A stretch of 64,000 bases of DNA from Mycobacterium pseudokansasii (lineage in GTDB: Bacteria > Actinomycetota > Actinomycetes > Mycobacteriales > Mycobacteriaceae). This document shows positions 52,190-60,910 of the stretch, one piece after another; position 1 is the first letter of the stretch, and every line of letters starts with the position of its first letter. Made by a program: the position numbers and the translations under genes. The notes beneath the pieces were generated by a model. The model searched no databases. It saw only the letters and a program-made list of their open reading frames with translations, and was not told the origin of the DNA. The stretch lies in contig NZ_UPHU01000001.1 in the NCBI RefSeq assembly GCF_900566075.1, positions 6,138,325-6,202,324 on the forward strand, given 5' to 3'.

Positions 52190-53746
52190 CTATAACCCCG
52201 CCAGGGCCGCACGGCCGGCATTGAAGCCCGGGATGAACGTGATTCCGGGCCCGCCGTGGCATCCCGCGCTGCCCAGGTAGAGCCCGTCGATCGGGATAGG
52301 TTGCCCGATATAGCCTTTCGGACCCGGCCGGTTGGGGCCGATCTGGTTCGGATGCAACAGCCCGTGACAGTAGTCACCGCCCGGAGCGCCGAACATCACC
52401 CCCATGTGCTTGGGCGTGAAGGTGGTGTGCCTGGTGATGCTGCCCGCGAAATTCGGCGCCAGGCGGGTGATCTTGTCGATGACCCGCTGACCCATGTCGA
52501 CCTTGGCCTGACCATAATCCGCCCCGCCCTCGATCGGGAACCACATGGCAAACGCCGACGCGGCGTGCTTGCCCTCCGGAGCCAGCTGCGGATCGTGCAG
52601 CGACGGAATCTGCAGCACGACGGTCGGGTCGGCCGGCACAATTCCGTGACGGCATTCCTCCCACTGCTGCTGCACTTCTTCCGGGGTGCAGAAGATACCG
52701 ATCGATGCCTGCATGACCGGTTCATTGAGCGCCTGGTACGGCGCGGCAAAGCTGGGAGTCTCGTCCAGGGCGAAGTGCATCTGCAGGTAGCTGCCGCGGT
52801 GATCGATGCGCGCGTACCTTTCTCGGACGCCGGCGGGCAGCTCCGCGGGATCGATCAGCTCGCAGAGCGTGACGTCCGGCGCGATCGCCGAGACCACGAT
52901 CGGGGCGCTCAGTAGGTCACCGGCCTCGGTGCGCACGCCACTTACCCGGCCGCCCCCGACGCGGATCTCGGCCACCTTGGCTCGCAGCCGGACCTCGCCG
53001 CCGTGGCTCTGCAGCAGCCGGCACAGATGCGCGGTCAGCGCCCCGATGCCGCCGCGCAGCTTCTTCATCTGCACGAAGTCGCCATCGGGGATGCCGAGCC
53101 CGTAGGCGAGAGCGGCGGCGCTGCCCGGCGTGGCCGGCCCGCGATAGATGGTGTTGACGGCCAGCACGGTCATCGAGCCGCGCAGGGCGGCATGCTTCTC
53201 GCGGTCCGGCAGGTAGCGGTCCAGCACGTCGGTGACCGATCCGAACAGCATGTCGTCGATGGCCGAGCGTTCGAATTCGTTGGTGGCGCAGGCATACATC
53301 TCGTCGAAGGTCTTCGGCAGCGTGCCGGCCTCGAAGCGGCCCAACGCGCGTGTCGGCGCCTGGCTCCACGCCAGCAGCCCCGCCATTCCGGTGACGGTGT
53401 CCGTCCCGTGTACCTGGTTGAGGTGGGCGAACATCTTCACCGGATCGGTGTACTGCACCAGCGGATCGTCGCCGATACCGCGCAGCGCCACCGACATCAC
53501 GTCCAGGTCGACCGTCGGCAAGGTATCGAGGCCCAGTTCGCTCACCACCGCCGCCGACGTCGGGAACTGCACCGAGCCGGCGATCTCGAAGCTGTACCCG
53601 TCGAACAGTTCGACGGTGGCGGCCATCCCGCCGGCGTAGCGTTTGGCGTCCAGACACACGGTTCGCATCCCCGCCCGCTGCAGCAGCACCGCCGCGGTCA
53701 GCCCGTTGTGCCCGGCACCAATGACAATCGCGTCGTAATCAGACAT
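52190..53746 (-). CDS. CrtI/phytoene-dehydrogenase-like FAD oxidoreductase (Rv3829c equivalent)
   Basis: 518 residues from the ATG at 53746, with AGGAG just upstream; ten extra codons to 53776 are possible. Dinucleotide-binding motif YDAIVIGAGHNGLTAAVLLQ, the second glycine motif CLDAKRYAGGMAATVELFDG, and a C-terminal FAD signature YLGSAGCHGGPGITFIPG followed by NAGRAAL. This matches the carotenoid-desaturase-like branch (pyridine nucleotide-disulfide oxidoreductase domain-containing proteins), in which many members act on isoprenoids or are uncharacterised. The TetR regulator gene ends 49 bp upstream, and a half-conserved palindrome lies in that gap. Confidence 0.88.
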   Translation of the reverse strand: MSDYDAIVIGAGHNGLTAAVLLQRAGMRTVCLDAKRYAGGMAATVELFDGYSFEIAGSVQFPTSAAVVSELGLDTLPTVDLDVMSVALRGIGDDPLVQYTDPVKMFAHLNQVHGTDTVTGMAGLLAWSQAPTRALGRFEAGTLPKTFDEMYACATNEFERSAIDDMLFGSVTDVLDRYLPDREKHAALRGSMTVLAVNTIYRGPATPGSAAALAYGLGIPDGDFVQMKKLRGGIGALTAHLCRLLQSHGGEVRLRAKVAEIRVGGGRVSGVRTEAGDLLSAPIVVSAIAPDVTLCELIDPAELPAGVRERYARIDHRGSYLQMHFALDETPSFAAPYQALNEPVMQASIGIFCTPEEVQQQWEECRHGIVPADPTVVLQIPSLHDPQLAPEGKHAASAFAMWFPIEGGADYGQAKVDMGQRVIDKITRLAPNFAGSITRHTTFTPKHMGVMFGAPGGDYCHGLLHPNQIGPNRPGPKGYIGQPIPIDGLYLGSAGCHGGPGITFIPGFNAGRAALAGL

Positions 53747-53789
53747 GCTCCTGCCCTCCGGTAGGCACGCTGGCACGGCCGCAATGTTT

Positions 53790-53803
53790 TGTCAATTATG
53801 ACG
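53790..53803. promoter_or_regulatory. Second TetR-type operator-like site, upstream of the CrtI-like gene
   Basis: TGTCAATTATGACG matches the perfect palindrome at 54445-54458 (TGTCAATATTGACA) at 11 of 14 positions, including one complete half-site. It overlaps the stop of the TetR gene and sits 44 bases before the CrtI-like ATG. Confidence 0.45.
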
Positions 53804-54422
53804 AAATGTGAGCGTCCACCCACGCCCCGGTAATGCCGGCTCGCAGCGATTCCAGCGCGGTGTGACACATGCGAGCCAACTCACCGAGGGACCGGTCATC
53901 ACCGAGCATCCACACCTCCATCGCGCCGAACACCGCGGCCGCGATACACCTGGCCGTCACCGCGACGCGCAATCGTTCGTCGGGTGACGGCTCCGAGACG
54001 CGGCTGCGGCGTTGCAGCTGTGACGCGATCGCGTCGGCGAAGTCGGCCTGGACATCGCGAATATGACGGACGATGCGACCGGGATCGAGTTCGCCGCCCC
54101 GTAACGCGGCGATTTTCGTCACGGCCTCAACGTCATAGGGAAATGCGAAGATGGCCGCGCGCACCGAGTCGATGATCGGCTCGCCGGCCGGCCGGCCGGC
54201 TAGCGCCGCACGAAACCAGTGCAGCCCGGTGTAGTCGGCGAACAACAGATCGTGCTTGGACCGGAAGTGGCGATAGAACGTCCGCAGCGATACCCCGGCG
54301 TCGGCCGCGATCTGCTCGGCGGAGGTCTCCTCGACGCCCTGGGCGAGAAACCGCACCAGCGCAGCCTGGATCAGCGCTTCCCGGGTGCGCTCGCTGCGCG
54401 CCGTTTGCGCGGGCCGGACCAT
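53796..54422 (-). CDS. TetR-family transcriptional regulator (Rv3830c equivalent)
   Basis: 208 residues. The N-terminal helix-turn-helix is clear: RSERTREALIQAALVRFLAQ, GVEETSAEQIAADAGVSLRT, FYRHFRSKHDLLFADY. The C-terminal ligand-binding domain is helical and unassigned. A perfect palindrome, TGTCAATATTGACA, lies 22 bases before its start in the divergent promoter shared with the DUF2834 gene. A related site precedes the CrtI-like gene downstream. Prediction: it represses itself, the divergent membrane gene and the oxidoreductase. Confidence 0.92.
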   Translation of the reverse strand: MVRPAQTARSERTREALIQAALVRFLAQGVEETSAEQIAADAGVSLRTFYRHFRSKHDLLFADYTGLHWFRAALAGRPAGEPIIDSVRAAIFAFPYDVEAVTKIAALRGGELDPGRIVRHIRDVQADFADAIASQLQRRSRVSEPSPDERLRVAVTARCIAAAVFGAMEVWMLGDDRSLGELARMCHTALESLRAGITGAWVDAHISS

Positions 54423-54444
54423 GGCAGTACCGTACCCCCTGCTC

Positions 54445-54458
54445 TGTCAATATTGACA
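54445..54458. promoter_or_regulatory. Perfect 14-bp palindrome, probable TetR operator
   Basis: TGTCAATATTGACA is self-complementary over its full length and lies in the 65-bp gap between the divergent TetR and DUF2834 genes, the usual place for an autoregulatory TetR operator. Confidence 0.65.
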
Positions 54459-54487
54459 AAACCTTCAAGCGCGGTGAGACTGCGCGC

Positions 54488-54967
54488 ATGGTGTCGCTCC
54501 TTGTCCATGCGTTGCTCGGGCTCGCCAGCATCGCGTGGATCATCGTGTCTAACCCAAAGATCTATGCCCGCCCCGCCGGTGGCCCCTGGCTCTCGCCACT
54601 GGAATGCGTGTATTACCTCGCCGGCATCGCCTCGATCGCGCTGGGCTGGTATTTCAACATCCATTTCGTGCTCGACGCGCACGGTCAAGGCAACCTGGTC
54701 TCAGGACCGGGCAGCTATCCGAACTTCCTTCGGCTGCAATTCGCAAACCCGGCTGCAGGCTCGGGCAATCAGGACTACCTCATCGCGAATGTCGTTCTGC
54801 TACCGGTGTTTACCATCGTCGACGGCCATCGGCGCGGTCTGAAACGCCCGTGGCTGTTCTTCGTGGCCAGCTTCTTCACCAGCTTTGCCTTCCCGCTCGC
54901 CTTCTACTTCGCCACCATCGAACGGCAGCGCCGGCACGAACGATCGCGCCAGGCCGTCGACGCCTGA
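54488..54967 (+). CDS. DUF2834-type membrane protein
   Basis: 159 residues. Four hydrophobic segments: SLLVHALLGLASIAWIIVSN, CVYYLAGIASIALGWYFNIH, YLIANVVLLPVFTIVDG and LFFVASFFTSFAFPLAFYFA. The polar stretch [20 protein letters not shown] between helices 2 and 3 fits the DUF2834 family, which occurs as small membrane proteins near carotenoid- and terpenoid-type genes. Divergent from and probably controlled by the TetR gene. It ends directly at the serS stop region (convergent). Confidence 0.8.
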   Translation: MVSLLVHALLGLASIAWIIVSNPKIYARPAGGPWLSPLECVYYLAGIASIALGWYFNIHFVLDAHGQGNLVSGPGSYPNFLRLQFANPAAGSGNQDYLIANVVLLPVFTIVDGHRRGLKRPWLFFVASFFTSFAFPLAFYFATIERQRRHERSRQAVDA

Positions 54968-56221
54968 CTAGGGTTCGAGCACCTCGGTGCCGACAAACGG
55001 GACCAATGCGGCGGGGACCCGCACGCTGCCGTCGGGCTGCTGGTGGTTCTCCAGGATCGCGACCAGCCAGCGGGTGGTGCCCAGGGTGCCGTTGAGCGTT
55101 GCCGCGATCTGCGGCTTGCCGTTGGCATCGCGGTAACGAATCGCCAGCCGGCGTGCCTGAAAGGTGGTGCAGTTCGAGGTCGAGGTCAGCTCGCGGTAGG
55201 CGCCCTGGGTCGGCACCCACGCCTCGCAGTCGAACTTTCGCGCGGCCGACGAGCCGAGATCGCCCGCGGCGACGTCGATGACCCGATACGGCACCTCGAT
55301 CAGGGCCAGCATCTCGCGCTGCCAGGCGAGCAGCCGTCGATGTTCGGTCCCGGCGTCGCCGGGTGTGCAGTAGACGAAGCCTTCGACCTTGTCGAACTGG
55401 TGCACCCGAATGATGCCGCGGGTGTCCTTGCCGTAGCTGCCCGCCTCGCGCCGGAAGCACGACGACCACCCCGCGTAACGCAGCGGCCCGGCGGACAAGT
55501 CCAGAATCTCGCCGGAATGGTAGCCGGCCAGCGGCACCTCCGAGGTGCCCACCAGGTAGAGGTCGTCGGCCTCCAACCGGTACACCTCCTCGGCATGGGC
55601 ACCCAGGAATCCGGTGCCGGACATCACCTCCGGGCGCACCAGCACCGGTGGAATCATCGGGATGAAGCCGTTGTCGACGGCCAACCGCAGCGCCAGCTGC
55701 AGCAGCCCCAACTGCAGCAGCGCACCCCGCCCGGTCAGGAAGTAGAACCGCGATCCGGACACCTTCGCGCCGCGCTGCATGTCGATCAATCCCAGCGCCT
55801 CGCCGAGTTCCAGGTGGTCTTTCGGGTCGTCCAGCCGAGGGGGCTCGCCGACGACGTCCAGCACCGCGTAGTCGTCCTCCCCCCCGGCGGGGACGCCGTC
55901 CAGAATCACGTTGGGGATCGTCAGGCGTGCCGCGATGAACGCCGCCTCGGTTTCGGTTTGGTTTGCTTCGGCGGTCTTGACCTGCTCGGCGAGGTCTTTC
56001 GCGCGCTGCAGCAGCGCGGGCCGTTCCTCTGGGGACGCGGCGCCCACACTCTTACTGGCGGCCTTCTGTTCGGCACGCAGCGCATCCGCGGCCGCGATCG
56101 CGCGGCGCCGCGCGGCGTCGGCCGTCAACAGGGCGTCCACCAGCGACGGGTCTTCGCCGCGACTGAGTTGGGAGCGGCGGACGGCGTCGGGGTCTTCCCG
56201 GAGCAGCTTCAGGTCGATCAC
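54968..56221 (-). CDS. serS: Seryl-tRNA synthetase
   Basis: 417 residues (419 recalled for Mtb). Class II synthetase charging tRNA-Ser with serine. N-terminal tRNA-binding coiled coil (about residues 28-100: [39 protein letters not shown]). Motif 1 near [20 protein letters not shown], serine pocket [16 protein letters not shown], motif 2 [20 protein letters not shown], motif 3 [18 protein letters not shown]. Start ATG with the family-typical [15 protein letters not shown]. Essential housekeeping gene. Confidence 0.98.
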   Translation of the reverse strand: MIDLKLLREDPDAVRRSQLSRGEDPSLVDALLTADAARRRAIAAADALRAEQKAASKSVGAASPEERPALLQRAKDLAEQVKTAEANQTETEAAFIAARLTIPNVILDGVPAGGEDDYAVLDVVGEPPRLDDPKDHLELGEALGLIDMQRGAKVSGSRFYFLTGRGALLQLGLLQLALRLAVDNGFIPMIPPVLVRPEVMSGTGFLGAHAEEVYRLEADDLYLVGTSEVPLAGYHSGEILDLSAGPLRYAGWSSCFRREAGSYGKDTRGIIRVHQFDKVEGFVYCTPGDAGTEHRRLLAWQREMLALIEVPYRVIDVAAGDLGSSAARKFDCEAWVPTQGAYRELTSTSNCTTFQARRLAIRYRDANGKPQIAATLNGTLGTTRWLVAILENHQQPDGSVRVPAALVPFVGTEVLEP

Positions 56222-56330
56222 GGGCGCAAGACTACTTTTGACCGCACAGCCCGGTGGCGTCAGATGGCCGGGGTCGGCCCTGGTCTCACATCAGCAACAT
56301 TGGTCACCCGACTGGGTGGGCCCTGTCAGA

Positions 56331-57701
56331 ATGGAACGGATGTTGGAAGCGCCCGAGAAGCAACTGCCACCTGACAGCTCACCGGACGGCGAAGCCGCCA
56401 CGGCCCAAACGGAGCCGCCACGGGCGGGCTTCCGCTGGCCCCGTGCTCTGCAGGCGTCGGCGACGCGGCGGGCGCTGCTGCTCACCGCTCTGGGTGCCCT
56501 GTTGATCGCCGGGCTGGTCACCGCCATTCCCGCGGTGACCACCGGTCCCGGGCGCCTTGCCGGCTACATCGACAACAACCCGGTGCCCAGCACCGGCGCC
56601 AAGAGCAACGCCGCCTTCAACCGCGCCACCGGCAGCGACTGCCTGACCTGGCCCGACGCCATGCCGGAGGCCGCGACCATCGTCAACTGCTCCGACGACC
56701 ACCGGTTCGAAGTGGCCGAGTCCATCGACATGCGGACCTTCCCCGGTTCGGAGTACGGGCCCAACGCCGCCCCCCCGTCGCCGGCACGCATCCAGCAAAT
56801 CAGCCAGGAGCAGTGCGAGGCCGCGGTACGCCGCTACCTTGGCACCAAGTTCGATCCGAACAGCAAGTTCACCATCAGCATGCTGTGGTCCGGTGACCGG
56901 GCATGGCGACAAGCCGGCGAGCGCCGCATGTTGTGCGGCCTGCAGTTGCCCGGCCCCAACAATCAGCAGGCCCTGTTCAAAGGCAAGGTTGCCGACCTTG
57001 ACCAGTCCAAGGTCTGGCCGGCCGGCACCTGCCTGGCCATCGACTCGAACACCAACCAACCGGTCGATGTTCCGGTCGATTGCACGGCCGCGCACGCGAT
57101 GGAGGTGACCGGCACGGTCAACCTCGCCGAGAAGTTCCCGAACGCGCTGCCCGCCGAACCCGAGCAGGACGCGTATATCAAGGACAACTGCACCCGGATG
57201 ACGGACGCCTACCTGGCGCCCATCAAGTTGCGCACCACCACGTTGACCCTGATCTACCCGACGCTGTCGCTGTCCAGTTGGTCGGCGGGGAGCCGTGAGG
57301 TCGCGTGCAGCATCGGTGCGACGCTGGGCAACGGAGGCTGGGCCACGTTGGTGAACAGCGCCAGGGGACCGCTGCTGATCAACGGCCAGTCCCCGATACC
57401 GCCGCCCGACATCCCCGAGGAGCGGCTCACGCTGCCGCCGATCCCGGTGCAGGTGCCGGCCACGCAACCCGCGGCCCCGGTCCAGGAGATCCCGGTCACA
57501 CCGCCGGGCAACCAGCACCTGCCCAATCAACAGCCGGTGGTGACACCGTCTCGCGCACCCGCCGCCCCGGCCACCACCCAAGCACCCGCCGCCCCGGCCA
57601 CCACCCAAGCACCCGCCGTCCCGCCGGCCGACGGCGGGGCGCCGTCGGCGGCCCCACCACCGGAAGCCCCCGCACCCGCCGAACCCGCGCCGGAAGGTTA
57701 G
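56331..57701 (+). CDS. Septum-formation-family membrane protein (Rv3835 equivalent)
   Basis: 456 residues from the ATG at 56331 (or 56340); an open frame from 55911 overlaps serS and is rejected. An acidic N-terminus, one membrane helix at about 48-70 (ALLLTALGALLIAGLVTAIP), then an extracytoplasmic domain with regularly spaced cysteines (GSDCLTWPD, IVNCSDDHRFEVAESIDM, QCEAAVRRYLG, GTCLAIDS, VDCTAAHAMEVTGTV, NCTRMTDAYL, VACSIGA) as in the septum_form family, in two repeated halves. The tail is Pro/Ala-rich with duplicated APAAPATTQ units. The exact role is unknown; the family is linked by name to septation. The next gene, a zincin, starts 3 bp after the stop. Confidence 0.85.
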   Translation: MERMLEAPEKQLPPDSSPDGEAATAQTEPPRAGFRWPRALQASATRRALLLTALGALLIAGLVTAIPAVTTGPGRLAGYIDNNPVPSTGAKSNAAFNRATGSDCLTWPDAMPEAATIVNCSDDHRFEVAESIDMRTFPGSEYGPNAAPPSPARIQQISQEQCEAAVRRYLGTKFDPNSKFTISMLWSGDRAWRQAGERRMLCGLQLPGPNNQQALFKGKVADLDQSKVWPAGTCLAIDSNTNQPVDVPVDCTAAHAMEVTGTVNLAEKFPNALPAEPEQDAYIKDNCTRMTDAYLAPIKLRTTTLTLIYPTLSLSSWSAGSREVACSIGATLGNGGWATLVNSARGPLLINGQSPIPPPDIPEERLTLPPIPVQVPATQPAAPVQEIPVTPPGNQHLPNQQPVVTPSRAPAAPATTQAPAAPATTQAPAVPPADGGAPSAAPPPEAPAPAEPAPEG

Positions 57702-57704
57702 CCC

Positions 57705-58055
57705 GTGGCGGTGCGGATGGACCCGCAGCGGTTCGACGAACTGGTTTCCGATGCACTCGACCTCATCCCGCCCGAACTGGCAGCCGCGATGGACAACGTG
57801 GTCGTCTTGGTCGCCGACCGCCACCCCGACGACCACGACTTGCTGGGCTTGTACGAGGGGGTCGCGCTGACCGAGCGCGACTCCGATTATGCCGGAGCAC
57901 TGCCGGACGCGATCACCATCTACCGCGACGCCCTGCTGGATGTCTGCGAATCCGCCGACGAAGTCGTCGACCAGGTGGCGATCACGGTGATCCACGAGAT
58001 CGCCCACCACTTCGGCATCGACGATGCCCGGCTGGACGAACTGGGGTGGGGCTGA
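57705..58055 (+). CDS. Minimal zincin metallopeptidase-fold protein (Rv3836 equivalent)
   Basis: 116 residues, GTG start. The zinc motif HEIAHHFGIDDARLDELG (HExxH plus downstream Asp) is intact, and the rest matches the small PF06262-type zincin family: RFDELVSDALDLIPPELAAA, YEGVALTERDSDYAGALPD, ITIYRDALLD. Peptidase activity is plausible but undemonstrated for the family. Adjacent to the septum-formation-type gene on the same strand, likely one transcript. Confidence 0.88.
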   Translation: MAVRMDPQRFDELVSDALDLIPPELAAAMDNVVVLVADRHPDDHDLLGLYEGVALTERDSDYAGALPDAITIYRDALLDVCESADEVVDQVAITVIHEIAHHFGIDDARLDELGWG

Positions 58056-58120
58056 CCGAACCCGCCCGGCGACGGGCGCGGCATCCCGGATTTGTCCGGC
58101 CCTGGTGCTAAGAACGCTTC

Positions 58121-58336
58121 ATGAGAACAGTCTGTCGCGACTGCCGGACAGGCGTCTATCACTGCCACGGCACCATCATTCGTCATGCTCTGGGCCGGGC
58201 CGAATGCACCGAAACCGACTGCGACGGACCCGAGATATCGGTGCACACGTTCGTCATCGACTGCGACGCGGTCGGCTGCCGATGCGCTGACGCGCCTAAC
58301 GGAGCGGTCGGATCACCCCATCGGGTCGGTGCTTGA
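58121..58336 (+). CDS. Small cysteine-rich protein, unknown
   Basis: 71 residues with eight cysteines in CxxC-like spacing: MRTVCRDCRTGVYHCHG, ECTETDCDGPE, IDCDAVGCRCAD. The pattern suggests a structural zinc site or iron-sulfur binding. I recall similar short actinobacterial proteins but no function. The 3' end overlaps the convergent phosphoglycerate-mutase-like gene by 24 bp. No strong ribosome binding site is visible. Confidence 0.55.
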   Translation: MRTVCRDCRTGVYHCHGTIIRHALGRAECTETDCDGPEISVHTFVIDCDAVGCRCADAPNGAVGSPHRVGA

Positions 58337-59011
58337 CGTCACCGCGTCGATGACCGGTGTGGGTGGGCCTTGCGTGAGGTCGGGGTAGAACGGCGGCTTG
58401 AGGGTTCCCCACTGCACACAACTCCAGCGCCCGTCGGTGATCGGAGCCAGCACCACGCATTCGGCGTTGCCCAAATGGTTGTCGAGCACGAAGGTGCCGT
58501 CGACTCCGGCCAGCACCGCCGACGTCAGCCGGATTGCCGCGCCATGGCTGACGACCACGATGTCACCGTCCCAGGCGGCGTCGTCCAGGTAGCGCATCCG
58601 TAGTTCGGTGATCACCGGCACGTAGCGATCCAAGACGTCTTCGCCGGACTCACCACCGGGCAGCGGCACATGCAGTTCACCGCGATGCCAGCGGTCGTAG
58701 ATGGCGTTGAATTCGGCGACGGCCTCGTCGTCGTTGCGATTTTCCAGCTCTCCCACCTGCACCTCGTGGATGCCGTCGAGCCGCAGCGGCGGCAAGTCGA
58801 GCTCGGCGGCGATCACCTCGGCCGTTTCCGACGCACGGACCGCTACCGAGTGCGCAAGCAGGACCGGCCGAGCAGGGCCGCCGAGCGCGAACGCGCGGGC
58901 CTGTTCGCGTCCCAGGGGCGTCAACGCCGTGCCCGGTGGCCGAGTGTCCAGCCGGCGTTCGACGTTGCCGTGGGACTGACCGTGCCGCAGCAGCACCAGA
59001 CGACCGCTCAT
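58313..59011 (-). CDS. Histidine phosphatase / phosphoglycerate-mutase-like protein (Rv3837c equivalent)
   Basis: 232 residues. Histidine-phosphatase motif LVLLRHGQSHGNVERRLD with the phospho-acceptor His, ALTPLGREQARAF, VRASETAEVIA, and the second His in DIVVVSHGAAIRL. The insertion and C-terminus (DNHLGNAECVVLAPI) are typical of the actinobacterial gpm-like group that are phosphatases rather than glycolytic mutases. Substrate unknown. The start ATG overlaps the pheA stop (ATGA), so the two are co-translated, although no shared pathway is obvious. Confidence 0.9.
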   Translation of the reverse strand: MSGRLVLLRHGQSHGNVERRLDTRPPGTALTPLGREQARAFALGGPARPVLLAHSVAVRASETAEVIAAELDLPPLRLDGIHEVQVGELENRNDDEAVAEFNAIYDRWHRGELHVPLPGGESGEDVLDRYVPVITELRMRYLDDAAWDGDIVVVSHGAAIRLTSAVLAGVDGTFVLDNHLGNAECVVLAPITDGRWSCVQWGTLKPPFYPDLTQGPPTPVIDAVTSSTDPMG

Positions 59012-59964
59012 CGTCCAAACTCCCGGGACGGGGCCGGCTGGCCCTCCCTGAGCCGAGCCAGCCAGATCGATGCATCGTCGGGTGGCGGCGGCGCCGTGCC
59101 GTCCGCTTGCCCCGTCGGCCAGGAACCCAGGTATCGCACATCAGCACAACGACGGTGCAACGCCTTGAGTGCCTCGGCGACGGCGTCGTCGTCGATATGG
59201 CCGACGCAGTCCACGAAGAACATGTAGGTGCCCAATTCGGTGCGGGTGGGCCGGGATTCGATCCGGGTGAGGTCGATGCCGCGCATGCCGAACTCGGTCA
59301 GCGCGTCCACCAGTGCGCCGGGCACGTTGTCGATCCGCAACACCGCCGAGGTGCGATCGGCTCCCGTGCGCGCCGGCGGTCGGGCCGGCCGGCCGATCAA
59401 CACGAAACGGGTCCGGGCGCTGGATTCGTCGACGACGCCGTCGGCCAGCGACGCCAACGCCCAGTGGGCGGCCGCCAGCGGCGACGTGACGGCCGCATCG
59501 ACCCGCCCATCGGCCACCTGGCGGGCCGCGTCGGCATTCGAATACGCCGGGCACATCTCGACGCCGGGCAGATGCGCGCGCAGCCATTGCCGTACCTGTG
59601 CCGCCGCCACCGGAAAAGCGGCCAGCGTACGTACCTCGGCGGCACTGCGGCCGGGCCGCACGACGATGCTGAAGGCCACGTCGAGGGTGGTCTCGGCGAA
59701 CACCTGCAGGGGCGAACCGATGGCCAGGCTGTCCAAAGTGGGCACCAGCGACCCGTCAATCGAGTTCTCCATGGGAACGCAGGCGAAATCCGCCGTGCCG
59801 TTCCGGACGGCATCCAGCGCGGCGGGGGTGCTTTCGACCGGCAGCCGCTGCGGCAGCTCCGTTAGCTCCGCTTCCCGGCGGGGTACCAGCCCGGCGGCCG
59901 CTATCTGCAGCAGCGCCGCCTCGGTGAACGTCCCTTCCGGACCGAGGTAGGCGATGCAGACCAC
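59008..59964 (-). CDS. pheA: Prephenate dehydratase PheA
   Basis: 318 residues (321 recalled for Mtb), GTG start. Converts prephenate to phenylpyruvate in phenylalanine synthesis. Periplasmic-binding-like catalytic domain (IAYLGPEGTFTEAALLQIA, VPMENSIDGSLVPTLDSLA, the catalytic Thr-Arg-Phe in SSARTRFVLIG) followed by an ACT regulatory domain (NVPGALVDALTEFGMRGIDL then TRIESRPTRTELG), which senses phenylalanine. Stand-alone dehydratase without a chorismate mutase part, as usual in mycobacteria. Its start lies 53 bp from an IdeR-type box shared with the divergent iron-regulated gene. Confidence 0.97.
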   Translation of the reverse strand: MVCIAYLGPEGTFTEAALLQIAAAGLVPRREAELTELPQRLPVESTPAALDAVRNGTADFACVPMENSIDGSLVPTLDSLAIGSPLQVFAETTLDVAFSIVVRPGRSAAEVRTLAAFPVAAAQVRQWLRAHLPGVEMCPAYSNADAARQVADGRVDAAVTSPLAAAHWALASLADGVVDESSARTRFVLIGRPARPPARTGADRTSAVLRIDNVPGALVDALTEFGMRGIDLTRIESRPTRTELGTYMFFVDCVGHIDDDAVAEALKALHRRCADVRYLGSWPTGQADGTAPPPPDDASIWLARLREGQPAPSREFGR

Positions 59965-60016
59965 GCTGACAACACTAGTGGCGCATCGGGTCCTTGCGAC
60001 GGACGAGCCGAGTAGC

Positions 60017-60035
60017 TTAAGTTAGGCTTACCTAA
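60017..60035 (+). promoter_or_regulatory. IdeR iron box
   Basis: TTAAGTTAGGCTTACCTAA matches the 19-bp IdeR consensus (TTAGGTTAGGCTAACCTAA) at 17 positions. It ends 20 bases before the ATG of the DUF2470-type gene, where bound IdeR-Fe would block transcription. It is also 53 bp upstream of the divergent pheA start. Confidence 0.85.
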
Positions 60036-60054
60036 TTATTGAGGAGCCGCCGCG

Positions 60055-60858
60055 ATGTTTCCGACCACCAGCCCGACGCCCACGACCGCCGAGCGCATTC
60101 GCTCTATTTGCGCGCGGGCCGGCGCAGGCCTGCTGGCGGTGGAGCCCGACCAACCGATGGCCGCGCCGCTGCACCATTTGATGTCCGACGGCTCCTTCGC
60201 CGTGGCGGTTCCCGCTGACCGCACCACCGCGGCCGGTTACGGGCCCGGCTGCGGATCCCAGGCCCTGCTCGAACTCACCGATTACGCCCCGCTGCCGGTC
60301 CGGGAGCCGGTCCGATCGCTGGTGTGGATCCGCGGCCGCCTGCAGCGGGTCCCGTGGGGAGCGGTGACCTCGGTGCTGGACGCGATCGCCACCGAGAACC
60401 CGGACCCGGCCCTGTTGCAGGTCGAGACTCCACGATCCGGCCCCGCCCTGCGGCAGAACCGGTACGCATTGCTGCGGCTGGAGACCGAATCGGTGGTCGT
60501 GACCGACACCACCGGCGCCTCGCCGGTCAGTGTCGCGGACCTGCTGGCCGCCCGGCCCGACCCGTTCTGCGAGATCGAATCCACGTTGCTGTGGCATCTG
60601 GCGACCGTCCATGGCGACGTCGTCGCCCGGTTGGTCTCCCGGCTGCCGGCCCGATGGCGACGCGGACCGATCCGTCCCCTCGGCCTGGACCGGTACGGCG
60701 TGCAATTTCGGGTCGAAGGTGACGACGGCGACCGTGACATCCGGCTGGCATTCCACCGGCCGGTGGACGACATGAACGGGCTGGGGCAGGCCATCCGGGT
60801 GTTGATGGGGTGCCCCTTCGTCAACGGCTTGCGCGCCCGCCGGTGCCGCGCCTCGTAG
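60055..60858 (+). CDS. Iron-regulated DUF2470/HugZ-like protein (Rv3839 equivalent)
   Basis: 267 residues, ATG with GAGGAG 8 bases upstream. N-terminal split-barrel flavin-binding-like region (AVEPDQPMAAPLHHLMSDGS, VWIRGRLQRVP) and a C-terminal DUF2470-type domain (YGVQFRVEGDDGDRDIRLAF, HRPVDDMNGLGQAIRVLMG). Related HugZ-type proteins degrade or bind heme, so a role in heme-iron use is likely. The IdeR box directly upstream predicts induction under iron starvation. Confidence 0.85.
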   Translation: MFPTTSPTPTTAERIRSICARAGAGLLAVEPDQPMAAPLHHLMSDGSFAVAVPADRTTAAGYGPGCGSQALLELTDYAPLPVREPVRSLVWIRGRLQRVPWGAVTSVLDAIATENPDPALLQVETPRSGPALRQNRYALLRLETESVVVTDTTGASPVSVADLLAARPDPFCEIESTLLWHLATVHGDVVARLVSRLPARWRRGPIRPLGLDRYGVQFRVEGDDGDRDIRLAFHRPVDDMNGLGQAIRVLMGCPFVNGLRARRCRAS

Positions 60859-60910
60859 CACGCCGTTGCGGCCGGCCGCATTGCCGGGTCCGGCCACGTA
60901 CGTTGTCCAG

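Noticed and set aside
54968..56221. tRNA genes near serS
   Set aside because: No cloverleaf-like sequence was seen by eye around serS or elsewhere in the window.
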